DNA of 64,000 nt. Origin: Paracoccaceae bacterium (lineage in GTDB: Bacteria; Pseudomonadota; Alphaproteobacteria; Rhodobacterales; Rhodobacteraceae). Each line of letters starts with the position of its first letter. Position 1 is the first letter of the stretch. The notes beneath the pieces were generated by a model. The model did not search any database and was not told the origin of the DNA. It was given only the letters and a program-made list of their open reading frames with translations. Position numbers and translations under genes: made by a program. Positions 1 to 8,234 of this stretch are shown piece by piece. The stretch is taken from assembly GCA_018607905.1 (NCBI GenBank), contig JABBAP010000072.1, positions 1 through 64,000 on the forward strand. Reading direction: 5' to 3'.

Positions 1-4
1 TCAT
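1..4 (-). CDS. 5' end of a leftward gene running off the window
   Basis: Only the start codon is in view: an ATG read leftward at 4..2. It is preceded by a good Shine-Dalgarno GAGGAG (complement of 11..16) at a spacing of six bases. It lies about 65 bases downstream of the stop of the deacetylase-like gene on the same strand, so it is probably the next gene of that operon. The product cannot be named. Confidence 0.45.
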
Positions 5-68
5 TTGGGTCTCCTCGTTGCATTTGAAATGATGTTTACGCCTGCCTGCAGCAGGTTACAAGTTGGTG

Positions 69-1175
69 TTATTCAAACCCGAAAGAGGCAGCCATTTCAC
101 CGATCAAAGTGGAGTGAAACGCCTGCATTCGTAGGTTGGGTTGGCGTGCGATCATGATTTCGCCTAGCGGATCGGGCGCGCTGGTTTCACTGCCTGCCAT
201 TTGTGCGATTACTGCGTGACCGCAGAAGGGGACGTAAACTTCGGAGTAGCCGCCTTCATGGACGAGGACGAGTTTTCCGTCGCAAATATCGGCGGCGGTT
301 TCCATCATCAGTTCGGTCATCATCGCGAATGTTTGCGGGGTGCACAGCATGTGGGCCAGTGGATCAAGGGCCGATGCGTCAAAGCCGCAGGCGACGATGA
401 TGATGTCTGGGGCGAAATCTGTGAGCGCGGGGATGACGATGCGTTCGAGTGTTTCGAGGTAGGCGGCGTGGCCACATCCAGGCGGCAATGGGACGTTGAT
501 ATTGTAGCCCTCGCCTGCGTCTGAGCCGCGATCGGACACATCGCCGGTGTCGATGGGGTAGTTGTGTTCTTGGTGGATTGAAATGGTCAGAACATCGTCG
601 CGGTCGTAGTAGATCGCCTCGGTTCCGTTGCCGTGATGCACATCCCAATCAAGGATCGCGACCCGTTCTGCACCGCCATTTGCGATGGCATCTTCGACGC
701 CAACTGCGATGTTATTCAGCAGGCAAAAGCCATTCGGGAAATCGGGAAGACAGTGATGACCGGGGGGGCGTGATAGGGCATAGGCATTGTCGTATTTACC
801 CGAAAGCACGTCTGCGATTGCGCTTGTCGCGAGGCCAGCGGAGAGCGCGGCGATTTCGTATCCGCCTTGTGCAAACGGTGTGCGCAGGCCAAGTTCGCCG
901 CCGCCGTTATCCGACATCTCTTTGAAATTATTGAGGTATTCTGGCGGGTGAACGCGGGCGAGGGTTTCAAAATCTGCGGGATCGGCAGAATTTACGTGAA
1001 CTTCGGACAACAAACCCGTGACGTCCATCAGGTTTTTGAGGCGCCGTTTTGTTTCTGGATTTTCAGGCAATCCGCCCATCGTTGGTTGGACGTTTCCACC
1101 AATTTGTAGGGTGAAAGCATAGTTGCCGCCGCCGTGCCAAAAACATTTTTCGTCCCAATAAAAACCTGTGCGCAT
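69..1175 (-). CDS. Histone deacetylase/acetylpolyamine amidohydrolase family protein
   Basis: The 368-residue protein has the zinc deacetylase fold signature of the arginase/HDAC superfamily: a PPGHH motif near residue 138, DWDVHHGNGT near 177 (zinc Asp and His), and a late GFDAS/D-P-L segment that carries the third metal Asp. Bacterial members of this class II-like family remove acyl groups from small amines or acetylated proteins; the true substrate cannot be told from sequence. The ATG follows a GAGGGCGGA ribosome binding site. Length is full for the family. A cytoplasmic location is expected because no signal peptide is visible. Confidence 0.9.
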   Translation of the reverse strand: MRTGFYWDEKCFWHGGGNYAFTLQIGGNVQPTMGGLPENPETKRRLKNLMDVTGLLSEVHVNSADPADFETLARVHPPEYLNNFKEMSDNGGGELGLRTPFAQGGYEIAALSAGLATSAIADVLSGKYDNAYALSRPPGHHCLPDFPNGFCLLNNIAVGVEDAIANGGAERVAILDWDVHHGNGTEAIYYDRDDVLTISIHQEHNYPIDTGDVSDRGSDAGEGYNINVPLPPGCGHAAYLETLERIVIPALTDFAPDIIIVACGFDASALDPLAHMLCTPQTFAMMTELMMETAADICDGKLVLVHEGGYSEVYVPFCGHAVIAQMAGSETSAPDPLGEIMIARQPNLRMQAFHSTLIGEMAASFGFE

Positions 1176-1255
1176 GTCCGCCCTCGAAGTTGAAGAATCG
1201 ACGGGTAGTTTGGCAGGGAGGGCAGGTTTGGCAATGGTTAATTGTTGGCGGTTAA

Positions 1256-1492
1256 CTAGGGTTTGTCAGCGAACCGATAGCTGCCTTCGGGCAAATCCAA
1301 CGCGGCTTGTAAATCGCGCAATTGTGCCATCGAGAGGTTGATAACATTGGTTTTTTCAGTGCGTGGATCGTATTGTTCCAACGTGATAACACTGGCAAAC
1401 GCGGAAATTGTGATGTCGTCTTGCAAAGGATGCGGGCCATCGTCAATCAGCGTGACAACGGTGGCGTCAAATTCGTGTTCAATGGTAAACAT
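1256..1492 (-). CDS. Small conserved hypothetical protein (78 aa)
   Basis: An acidic 78-residue ORF with an ATG start, no membrane segment and no recognised domain. It begins MFTIEHEFDATVVTLID and ends with a helix-rich stretch containing SMAQLRDLQAALDLPEG. It sits between the deacetylase-like gene on the same strand and the divergent IMPACT-family gene, whose start is only 26 bases away, so both probably share a short divergent promoter. Composition is ordinary and coding-like. I cannot assign a function. Confidence 0.6.
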   Translation of the reverse strand: MFTIEHEFDATVVTLIDDGPHPLQDDITISAFASVITLEQYDPRTEKTNVINLSMAQLRDLQAALDLPEGSYRFADKP

Positions 1493-1518
1493 GGGGTCAG
1501 CGTAACGAGGGGACGGGC

Positions 1519-1872
1519 ATGATACAAATTGAAAATGTGCTGACGGATCGCGGGTCGAAATACGCGGTGACGGGCGGCGTTGTTTCGGATCGAAAAGACG
1601 CTGATGCCTTTGTTAAGGCGCTGAAACGCAAGAAGAAATTTTCGAAAGCGACGCATAACACTTGGGCGGTTATTTTGGCCGGTGGAGAGCAGGTTAAAAG
1701 CGACGATGGGGAAAGTGGCGCGGGAATGGTGATCCTGCGGATGCTGGAACGCGACGGGATTGAGGGCGAAATCGTTGTTGTGACGCGGTGGTATGGCGGT
1801 GTGCATTTGGGGGGCGATCGGTTTCGCCATGTGCAGACCTGTGTTCGGGCGTATCTGGACGCTAGGCCCTAA
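1519..1872 (+). CDS. YigZ/IMPACT-family protein (UPF0029)
   Basis: A 117-residue single-domain member of the IMPACT N-terminal/UPF0029 family. The diagnostic segment is present: VTRWYGGVHLGGDRF near residues 88-102, matching the family pattern RWYGG-x-LG. It is shorter than E. coli YigZ (about 200 residues) because the C-terminal domain is missing, which is a known architecture. IMPACT proteins are linked to translational stress control in eukaryotes; the bacterial role is unclear. Its last 11 bases overlap the end of the convergent membrane-protein gene. Confidence 0.8.
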   Translation: MIQIENVLTDRGSKYAVTGGVVSDRKDADAFVKALKRKKKFSKATHNTWAVILAGGEQVKSDDGESGAGMVILRMLERDGIEGEIVVVTRWYGGVHLGGDRFRHVQTCVRAYLDARP

Positions 1873-2488
1873 GTTTTGCGATACCTTTTGCGACGCTCCA
1901 CCCGATCAGAATGAACACGAAATTCGCGACGGTGGAAAAACCGTAAAAGACCATCCGGGTGCCAAATTCCATGTTGTTCAGGAACGGATACGGCAGGCCC
2001 GCGGTGACGGTTCCGATGGGTTTGGCATTCAGTGGATGCAGCACCAACTCGGCCCACGCTGGGTAAGCGATGCCAAGGATGATTGCTGCGTAGAAGACTG
2101 GTTTTAAACGAGAAAACACGCCCAAAATCAGGAATGCGTCGATCCACATGAGGATGGGGCCAAGCACGTGGAGGTAATATTCTTTCCACCAAATGGTGCC
2201 TTCTACCGGCGATACTTTCAGCGGATCCATAAAATACAGCCGCCAATATTGGACGACAACGGCCATGTTCATCACCACCACAAAAGAGACGAAACTCTCC
2301 CATTTTTGTGTGGTTTTTCCTGTACTTAGCCGCAGCATTTGGCCCGCGACAATGAGGTTCGCCGTTAACGTCCAAATGGTAAGATATCGGAATTGCCAGC
2401 CGAACATGGCGGGGTCGATATCGCGGAATTGTTCCAATGAATAGAACACGGTAAGTAGAAAAATGATGATGCGGAACGACTTAATCAT
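1862..2488 (-). CDS. FAR-17a/AIG1-like (Pr6Pr-type) six-TM membrane protein
   Basis: About 208 residues with roughly six hydrophobic helices. The sequence resembles the androgen-induced gene 1/FAR-17a family, which in animals hydrolyses fatty acid esters of hydroxy fatty acids with a membrane Thr/His pair. Seen here: FRYLTIWT with a Thr near residue 37 matching AIG1 Thr43, YLHVLGP with a His near 107 close to the position of AIG1 His134, and a C-terminal YPFLNN...GTRMVFYG block like human AIG1 YPFLEH...GARIIFFG. I chose the ATG at 2488 over an upstream TTG at 2509. Hydrolase activity is inference from the family. Confidence 0.7.
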   Translation of the reverse strand: MIKSFRIIIFLLTVFYSLEQFRDIDPAMFGWQFRYLTIWTLTANLIVAGQMLRLSTGKTTQKWESFVSFVVVMNMAVVVQYWRLYFMDPLKVSPVEGTIWWKEYYLHVLGPILMWIDAFLILGVFSRLKPVFYAAIILGIAYPAWAELVLHPLNAKPIGTVTAGLPYPFLNNMEFGTRMVFYGFSTVANFVFILIGWSVAKGIAKLRA

Positions 2489-2586
2489 GCGACCACCGTA
2501 ACGGCGCAAAGAAATGCGCGCAACGGGGCGGATGCTCGGTTAACTTTTGGAGCGTACGCTGCCTTTTTGAGGCCCGAAAAAAGGCT

Positions 2587-2641
2587 GCAAAGCGTATGCA
2601 AACGGTATGCAAAGCGTATGGCACCTGTATGGCACTTTTAA
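2587..2641. repeat. Five-unit 11-bp tandem repeat
   Basis: Consecutive units start at 2587, 2598, 2609, 2620 and 2631. The first and third are identical (GCAAAGCGTAT), the second differs at two bases (GCAAACGGTAT), the fourth is GGCACCTGTAT and the fifth begins GGCACTTTT. The period of 11 bp is close to one DNA turn, so repeated sites would face the same side of the helix. The array lies about 100 bases upstream of the AIG1-like gene and just downstream of the L,D-transpeptidase gene. Confidence 0.75.
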
Positions 2642-2685
2642 CGTTAACTATTGACGCAACAGACGTTAAAATCTGGTAAATTCGA

Positions 2686-3240
2686 TCAGAGAACGCGGAC
2701 TTGTGTGCCCACGGGGGTGATCTCGAACAGCTCTTCGACCATGAAGTTGAACAGGCCGATACACCCAGAGGAGGACTTGCGCCCGATCTTGCGTGTGTCG
2801 TGCGTGCCGTGGATCAAATAGGCGGGCCAATCCAGATACATCGCGCGGGTGCCAAGCGGATTTCCGAACTCGCCCCCTGCCATTGTCACGGGCAAAGATG
2901 GGTCGCGTTCGCGCATGTTGGCGGTCGGGGTCCAGCTGGGATTGTTTTTCTTGCGCACGATTTTGGTCAGGCCGCGTCTTGTCAGCTCGTCTGTTTGGGG
3001 AACCGACGTGGGGTAGATGCGGTAATCGCCGTTTTCGGGGTTCCAGTAATGCAGCGCACGCCCAAAGGTATCGCAAAGGATCGTCACGCGATCGAGCGCG
3101 GTAAAATGGTCCTGCCAGTTTTGCGCCAGAAAACCAGATGCGTTGCGCTGAACCGAATTCAGTTCGGCGCGCAAAATGCTCGGCGTGGCCAAAGTGGCAG
3201 CCGTGGCGGCGATAAATCTGCGTCGTGTTGTCTTGGTCAT
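2686..3240 (-). CDS. L,D-transpeptidase (YkuD family), Tat-exported
   Basis: 184 residues. The N-terminus MTKTTRRRFIAATAATLATP is a twin-arginine type signal, pointing to the periplasm. The C-terminal half holds the YkuD catalytic block: HGTH at 144-147 and SSSGCIGL with the nucleophile Cys at 160. Such enzymes make 3-3 peptidoglycan cross-links or attach proteins to peptidoglycan. The ATG has a modest GCAGGTC site upstream. Length is typical for the small exported alphaproteobacterial forms. It is apparently a single-gene unit. Confidence 0.93.
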   Translation of the reverse strand: MTKTTRRRFIAATAATLATPSILRAELNSVQRNASGFLAQNWQDHFTALDRVTILCDTFGRALHYWNPENGDYRIYPTSVPQTDELTRRGLTKIVRKKNNPSWTPTANMRERDPSLPVTMAGGEFGNPLGTRAMYLDWPAYLIHGTHDTRKIGRKSSSGCIGLFNFMVEELFEITPVGTQVRVL

Positions 3241-3372
3241 GACCTGCGGTCCGATTGTTTGGTTGCGCTTAGCTAGCAGATAGGGACGGTTTGGGAAAGA
3301 TTTAAGGGGTCACATCGCCGTTATCGCCAAAATACCGCGAACCGACCAACGCGCAGGTCCAAAAAAGCGCGA

Positions 3373-3765
3373 TCAGTCGATTTGCTGGAGGCGGGTTTCG
3401 AGGTTTTCCAGTTTTTCGAGCGCGGCTGAAAGGGTTTCTTTCAACTGGGTGATTTCACCGAGCGCGTCGTTGATGCCTTCGGGACGATCGTGGGTTTGTT
3501 CAATGTGGTCGGTGCCGTTGCTGTTGCCTGTGATCAGCCACATGATCGAGATGTTGAGCAGACCCGCGAGCATTTGAATGCGGTTGGAACGGGGTTCGCG
3601 CTCGTCTGCTTCCCACGCCTCAATTGCGTCGAGTGGCACGCCGAGTTTTTCGCTCAAGGCGGCTTCGCTCAAGCCTTTGGCCTTGCGGGCCGCTTGAAGG
3701 CGGTTGCCGAGCGTTGTGGTTGAGGCTTCGAATGGGGTGGCTTGATCGTGCGATGTGTCAGGCAA
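3373..3765 (-). CDS. XRE-type helix-turn-helix regulator with coiled-coil tail
   Basis: An HTH_3 domain spans the middle (LGNRLQAARKAKGLSEAALS, then LGVPLDAIEAWEADEREPRSNR), followed by MWLITG and a C-terminal heptad-like helix (LKETLSAALEKLENLETRLQ) that probably dimerises. No ATG is available before the HTH. The ORF can run up to a TTG at 3834 through a proline-rich stretch, but the TTG at 3765 has a GGA at fair spacing and gives a normal 130-residue regulator, so I chose it. It lies beside the GNAT and Abi genes and could control that islet; this is inference. Confidence 0.7.
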   Translation of the reverse strand: MPDTSHDQATPFEASTTTLGNRLQAARKAKGLSEAALSEKLGVPLDAIEAWEADEREPRSNRIQMLAGLLNISIMWLITGNSNGTDHIEQTHDRPEGINDALGEITQLKETLSAALEKLENLETRLQQID

Positions 3766-3850
3766 AGGGGGTTCCAGTGGTGAGGACGGTTGAGGGTGAA
3801 GGGGGGGTGTAGAGGAAAGGGGAGGGGAGGGCAAATGTGGGGTTGGTGGT

Positions 3851-3873
3851 GTCGGGCTGAAGCCCGACCTACG
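3851..3873 (+). repeat. REP-like palindromic element, copy A (TC/GA variant)
   Basis: GTCGGGCTGAAGCCCGAC followed by CTACG. The eight-base arms pair perfectly around a GA loop. The same 23-bp element occurs at 10379, 26389 and 27278, always in this orientation. Here it sits between the GNAT gene and the XRE regulator gene, at one edge of the AT-richer islet. Confidence 0.8.
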
Positions 3874-3882
3874 AGTTGTGGT

Positions 3883-4401
3883 TCAGAAGATTTCTTTGGT
3901 GAATATTTTTCGTGTTGGGTCTTCACTTGCTGTCTCTTGTAATTCTTCGGTTACAGTAAACCCAGCATTTATGAACAGGTTTTCGGAGGCGTGATTTCCG
4001 CTCCAAACATCGGCAATGACTGCATCTAATCTCTGAGATTTTGCCTTGTCGGAAATGAAAGACAGAAGAGTATGCGCAATTCGGTTTCGTCGGAAAGGCG
4101 GTTCTACAGCTATATCAATGATGTAAGTGCAGCCATTGAAAGTATTGGTTCGCCCTGTTTTGAACATTACGAACCCAACGAATTCCGAGTTTGATTTGGC
4201 AACTAAGATCGTTTCAGAGAGTTTCCTTCTATTTCGCCAATCTAGTAGAAATTGATCTTCGATGGTTGCTTGAACGGACGGGAAACACTCTATCGGGAAA
4301 GCAGTCGGAACTAATTCATGGTGTTCCCAAAATGTGCTTTCAGAAAGGCGAATTATGGGTTCTCGGTCTTCCCAAACTGCTTGTTCTATTTTCAAGTGCA
4401 T
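3883..4401 (-). CDS. GNAT-family N-acetyltransferase
   Basis: 172 residues with an acetyl-CoA binding motif A: the beta-strand YIIDIAVEPPFRRNRIAHTLL around residues 92-112, followed by the DAVIADVWSGNHASENLFINAGF block typical of GNAT motif B. The substrate is unknown. ATG start at 4401. The gene is clearly AT-richer than its flanks and lies between two palindromic repeats, next to an Abi-type gene in the same orientation, so it may have arrived with it. A role as a modifier or antidote for the neighbouring HEPN protein is possible but not supported directly. Confidence 0.85.
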   Translation of the reverse strand: MHLKIEQAVWEDREPIIRLSESTFWEHHELVPTAFPIECFPSVQATIEDQFLLDWRNRRKLSETILVAKSNSEFVGFVMFKTGRTNTFNGCTYIIDIAVEPPFRRNRIAHTLLSFISDKAKSQRLDAVIADVWSGNHASENLFINAGFTVTEELQETASEDPTRKIFTKEIF

Positions 4402-4442
4402 GAAATTTATTATTAGATTTGGGTAGGTCGCGCAAGCGGCCC

Positions 4443-4530
4443 GCGCCTGACCTCCCCCATGGGAGGGCGCATTGGTGGGGTTGTGCTTGGTGCTAGGGGA
4501 GTGGAGTGCGCCCTCCCGAGGTCAGGCGCG
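4443..4530. repeat. Long composite inverted repeat
   Basis: Arm 1 (4443..4471) reads GCGCCTGACCTCCC, then CCAT, then GGGAGGGCGCA. Arm 2 (4507..4530) reads TGCGCCCTCCC, then GAGGTCAGGCGCG. Arm 2 is the reverse complement of arm 1 apart from a few bases in its centre, and the arms are separated by about 35 bases. Each arm also has internal dyad symmetry. It occupies the space between the Abi and GNAT genes. There is no T-tract, so a plain intrinsic terminator is unlikely; a BIME/MITE-like element or end of an inserted segment fits better. Confidence 0.75.
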
Positions 4531-4548
4531 TGCCTTGGTTGAGGTTTG

Positions 4549-5460
4549 CTATCGACGCTTCATGTAAGTCGCTGTAGCAAAATCTACAAATGCGATTGCA
4601 CAAGACGCGGCAAGTCGTGCATGTCGAGGTTCTAACCCATAGTGATTTCCATCACGTCCATGACCTGAACCGTACAACCCACGTAATTCGGCAATGCCCT
4701 TCGTAACTGAAGTTAAATTGCTCAAAGTGCGCTTGATGATTTCGGCGCCCTTTGCCTCGCTTGGTATTCCCTCAGGGACAAGTCCTAAAACTTTGCACAT
4801 CTTTTTAGATAGTGTTGGCAAATCGTCTTTTGGGGAAACTTCAATATTGAATTCATCAAGGATAGCTTTGCAGCAAGATTCAACTAAATCCTTCGATGTT
4901 CCAATCGCCAAGGCAGGGTCGGATTCTACTGAGTTTTGAATTCTATCTATCTCGGTTTGCATCCAGTTTGATTGAAGGATTTCAGCGGCAGATGTTGCAC
5001 GATTTATTTTACTTTGAAACTCCTCGGATTTTTTTGCAATATAGACAGCCCTTCCAGCTATTTTTTCCGCCTCGACGAGTTGAATGCCCGCCAATGAAAG
5101 CTGGTCATTGTAGTGTTCGACAAGTTCTAAAGCCTGTTCACGGTCAGGTCGGACAACAGGGTGGACAGTCTCGCATAAAAAACGCAAAAATTTTTCATCG
5201 TTGCATCTTAACAATCCAAATCGTTTGTCTGAGAATATCCAGTCGTCTTCCCAATCAAAATTGAAATCACGATGCATGTAGATGTCGTCGTTTGCCGTTG
5301 AATAACGAGTATCATATGAAGGGAGCGCTTCTAAATCATATAGGCGAGAGAGAAAATCTACATCTCCGAGTTCTCCACTGAAACAAACTCCAGCAAGACG
5401 AATCCCGTCAAATATGTTGTTTCGAATTTTACTTGAAATCAGTTGCCAATCCTCCCCCAC
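4549..5460 (-). CDS. Abortive-infection protein, AbiJ-type N-domain plus Abi_C (HEPN) domain
   Basis: About 303 residues. The N-terminal half ([40 protein letters not shown]) fits the AbiJ-like N-terminal domain 3 family. The C-terminal half ([10 protein letters not shown], then [14 protein letters not shown] and [16 protein letters not shown]) fits the Abi_C family, a HEPN-type domain; R260 and H267 give the R-x6-H ribonuclease signature. The predicted role is RNA cleavage or dormancy on phage infection. The upstream GTG (5460) lacks a Shine-Dalgarno; a CTG at 5442 has GGGGGAGG eight bases ahead and overlaps the rimO stop as CTGA, so it may be the real start. The gene is AT-richer than rimO. 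Confidence 0.8.
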   Translation of the reverse strand: MGEDWQLISSKIRNNIFDGIRLAGVCFSGELGDVDFLSRLYDLEALPSYDTRYSTANDDIYMHRDFNFDWEDDWIFSDKRFGLLRCNDEKFLRFLCETVHPVVRPDREQALELVEHYNDQLSLAGIQLVEAEKIAGRAVYIAKKSEEFQSKINRATSAAEILQSNWMQTEIDRIQNSVESDPALAIGTSKDLVESCCKAILDEFNIEVSPKDDLPTLSKKMCKVLGLVPEGIPSEAKGAEIIKRTLSNLTSVTKGIAELRGLYGSGHGRDGNHYGLEPRHARLAASCAIAFVDFATATYMKRR

Positions 5461-6830
5461 AAATCATACTCACTCGCCTCATCAACTTCAACGCTAACCA
5501 AATCCCCAGCGTTCAACCCTTCAAACCCCTCATCAATGAACAGGTTGCCGTCGATCTCGGGCGCATCGCTCATCGTGCGACACGTCGCTCCGTCATCCTC
5601 AACACTGTCCACAATCACCTGCATGGTCGTGCCAACTTTGGCTTCCAGTTTCGCCTCAGAAATCGCTTGGGATTTTTCCATGAAGCGGTTCCAGCGGTCT
5701 TGTTTGACGTCGGCGTCCACGTGATCGGGCAGGGCGTTTGATCGCGCGCCGTCGACGTTTTCGTATTGGAAGCAGCCGACGCGGTCGAGTTGAGCTTCGT
5801 CGAGCCAATCGAGGAGGTGTTCGAACTCGGCCTCGGTTTCGCCGGGGTAGCCGACGATGAAGGTGGAGCGCAGGGTGATGTCTGGGCACTGGGCGCGCCA
5901 TGCGGCGATTTCATCCAGCGTTTTGGCGGAGGCTGCGGGGCGGGCCATGCGTTTGAGCACGTCTGGGTGGGAGTGTTGGAACGGGATGTCGAGGTAGGGC
6001 AGCAGGCCGTTTGACGGGTCTGCCATGATCGGAATCAGGTCGCGCACGAACGGGTAGGGGTAGACGTAGTGGAGGCGCACCCATGCGCCGAGTGTCCCAA
6101 GTTCGCGGGCGAGGTCGACGATGTGGGAGCGGACTTCGCCATCCTTCCACGGGTTCATGTCGTGGCGGCGGTCTAACCCGTAGGCGGAGGTGTCTTGGGA
6201 GATGACGAGGAGTTCTTTGACGCCTGCATCCACCAGCTTTTCTGCTTCGCGCAGGATCGCGTGGGCAGGGCGGGAGGCAAGGCGTCCGCGCATGTCTGGG
6301 ATGATGCAGAATTTGCACTTGTGGTTACAGCCCTCTGATATCTTGAGGTAGCTGTAGTGGCGCGGCGTGAGGGTGACGTTTTGGGCGGGCAGCAGATCGA
6401 CGAAGGGGTCGGGGCTGGGCGGAACGGCGGTGTGGACCGCGTCGAGCACCTGTTCGTATTGGTGCGGGCCGGTGACCGCGAGGATTTGGGGGTGATGTTC
6501 GCGGATGTAATCGGGTTCTGCGCCGAGGCAGCCCGTGACGATGACTTTGCCGTTGGCTTGGAGCGCTTCGCCGATGGCATCGAGTGATTCAGCCTTGGCG
6601 CTGTCGAGGAAGCCGCAGGTGTTGACGATCACCGCTTCTGCGCCCGCGTAATCGGGGGAAATGGCGTAGCCCTCGGCGCGCAGGCGGGTGAGGATGCGTT
6701 CAGAGTCCACCAGCGCCTTGGGGCAACCGAGGCTGACCATGCCGATTTTAGGTTGGTTGGGGCGCGCGTCGCCATTCAGAATGGCTTTGGGCGCGAGATC
6801 GGGGCGGAGGCTGGGTGGGTTCTGGCTCAT
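5439..6830 (-). CDS. rimO: Ribosomal protein S12 methylthiotransferase RimO
   Basis: 463 residues, full length. Order of domains: UPF0004/MTTase N-domain with three cluster Cys ([29 protein letters not shown]), radical SAM core with CNHKCKFC near residue 170, and a C-terminal TRAM domain. RimO adds a methylthio group to an Asp of ribosomal protein S12 using two 4Fe-4S clusters. The [12 protein letters not shown] and YLDIPFQH motifs separate RimO from MiaB. ATG start at 6830. Its last 22 bases overlap the longest reading of the Abi gene downstream. Confidence 0.97.
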   Translation of the reverse strand: MSQNPPSLRPDLAPKAILNGDARPNQPKIGMVSLGCPKALVDSERILTRLRAEGYAISPDYAGAEAVIVNTCGFLDSAKAESLDAIGEALQANGKVIVTGCLGAEPDYIREHHPQILAVTGPHQYEQVLDAVHTAVPPSPDPFVDLLPAQNVTLTPRHYSYLKISEGCNHKCKFCIIPDMRGRLASRPAHAILREAEKLVDAGVKELLVISQDTSAYGLDRRHDMNPWKDGEVRSHIVDLARELGTLGAWVRLHYVYPYPFVRDLIPIMADPSNGLLPYLDIPFQHSHPDVLKRMARPAASAKTLDEIAAWRAQCPDITLRSTFIVGYPGETEAEFEHLLDWLDEAQLDRVGCFQYENVDGARSNALPDHVDADVKQDRWNRFMEKSQAISEAKLEAKVGTTMQVIVDSVEDDGATCRTMSDAPEIDGNLFIDEGFEGLNAGDLVSVEVDEASEYDLWGRIGN

Positions 6831-6873
6831 GCCCGTCCTATAACGAGGCGTGCGGGTAGGGGGAAGAGGCGGG

Positions 6874-8097
6874 TTATTGAGAGGCCAAGTCTTTTTTGGC
6901 TTGGGCGTGGCCTTGCTTGGCGGCTGTTTTCAAATAGGCTTGCGCTTTGGCGCTGTCCGCATCGACGCCGTTTCCATCGCGGTACATTGTGTGCAGCAGG
7001 TAGCTGGAGTTGGATTGATCGCGTTTTGAGGCCTCTTGCAGGTAGGTAACCGCGCTGGAGGCGGAGCCGCCTACGATTTCGCCGTTGAACAAAATTGTGC
7101 CAACGTAATCAAGCGCGTAGGGGTAGAGTTTATTCGCGGATTTAAACAGCAGATCGAGCGCGGCCTTTTGTTCGCCGTCGGTTTTTGCCGATTTGTAATC
7201 CATTTTTCCAAGAGCATACATCGAGGGGTAATGTTCGTAGGACGCCCCTTCGAGAAAGGCGCGGCGGGCTTTCTGAGCGTCTTTGGCGGTGTAAAGCCCG
7301 TCTTGGTGCAGGGTTCCAAGGTGGTAAAATGCGGCTGGATATTCCAGTTCCCACGCGGCGAGGCGCATCAGTTTGAGCGCGGCGGGGTTTTCGGTTTTGT
7401 CATAGGCGCGGCCCAATTGGTAGACGATGCGGGGGATGTTTCCGTTCAGTTCACGCGCCGTTGCGCAGGCCTGAACGGCCCTGTCGTTTGGGATGTCTTT
7501 CCACGCCGTTGGCGCTGCGGTGCGATTTGCGTCCCATGCGTGGGCGGTTGATGCGTCGCAGCGCTGCAAGGCTTGTGCTGCATCAGATTTGGCCTGCGCG
7601 GCGGTGTGCTGACGGTCGTCCTCGGCGGCGATATCAAAGTTCACAAACCCAATTGCGCGGCTTAATGCGGCGCGCGATCCCGTCAGCGGAATGGCGTAAC
7701 GGCTTTTGTCGTTGATAAAGGTCAGCTTGCTGGCGGATTGCACCAATTCAAGGATGTCTTGGCCGACGGGGAAATTTACAGTGCTGAATTCTTGGCCGAG
7801 ACGGGGGTCAAATTTTATCAACTCTTTTTTCAGGGAATAAGTTCGCCCAGAGCCATCACTGTTGGTGAATTGTAGCTTGGGAACGCCAATTCTGGTGACG
7901 CCATCAAGGCCAAGGTTAATGTACCATGTTTGGTTCAAAGGATTGTAATAAATGGAGGCTGTTTCTTGGAAGGTGACAGCATGAACGCGGTTTCCGCTGA
8001 GCGTTTCGGAGTAGCGCCAGCTTTGTGCGTGGATCGGTGCAGTAAGTGCCAACAGTGAAATCAGGAGGAGCGCGATAAAGCGGGTGGTGATGTGCAT
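6874..8097 (-). CDS. Secreted SEL1/TPR-repeat protein
   Basis: 407 residues from the ATG at 8097, chosen over an upstream start because an AAAGGA site lies eight bases ahead and a clean signal peptide follows ([20 protein letters not shown], cleavage near HAQS). After a unique N-domain, the C-terminal half contains SEL1-like repeats ([67 protein letters not shown]). SEL1 proteins act as scaffolds in cell-envelope complexes. The partner is unknown. It stands alone between rimO and a divergent sulfotransferase. Confidence 0.85.
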   Translation of the reverse strand: MHITTRFIALLLISLLALTAPIHAQSWRYSETLSGNRVHAVTFQETASIYYNPLNQTWYINLGLDGVTRIGVPKLQFTNSDGSGRTYSLKKELIKFDPRLGQEFSTVNFPVGQDILELVQSASKLTFINDKSRYAIPLTGSRAALSRAIGFVNFDIAAEDDRQHTAAQAKSDAAQALQRCDASTAHAWDANRTAAPTAWKDIPNDRAVQACATARELNGNIPRIVYQLGRAYDKTENPAALKLMRLAAWELEYPAAFYHLGTLHQDGLYTAKDAQKARRAFLEGASYEHYPSMYALGKMDYKSAKTDGEQKAALDLLFKSANKLYPYALDYVGTILFNGEIVGGSASSAVTYLQEASKRDQSNSSYLLHTMYRDGNGVDADSAKAQAYLKTAAKQGHAQAKKDLASQ

Positions 8098-8234
8098 AAT
8101 ACTGTCCTTTACTTTGGGTATTTTAGACAATGGCTTGGGTTTTGCAAATAAAACTGTGGGGTGTGTTTCGGGGTTGCACTTGATTTGTTCGGGCGTGTGT
8201 GGCTGACTTATTCGCGAGTTTAGGGAGCCAGTTT

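Noticed and set aside
69-1175. HDAC-like gene as a eukaryotic transfer
   Set aside because: Bacterial members of this family are widespread and the base composition matches the surroundings.
2587-2641. Possible CRISPR array
   Set aside because: Units are only 11 bp and contiguous with no spacers, so it is a tandem repeat.
5911-6318. Leftward ORF inside rimO in another frame
   Set aside because: Composition is Arg/Pro-skewed as in out-of-frame reading, and rimO motifs cover the same bases.
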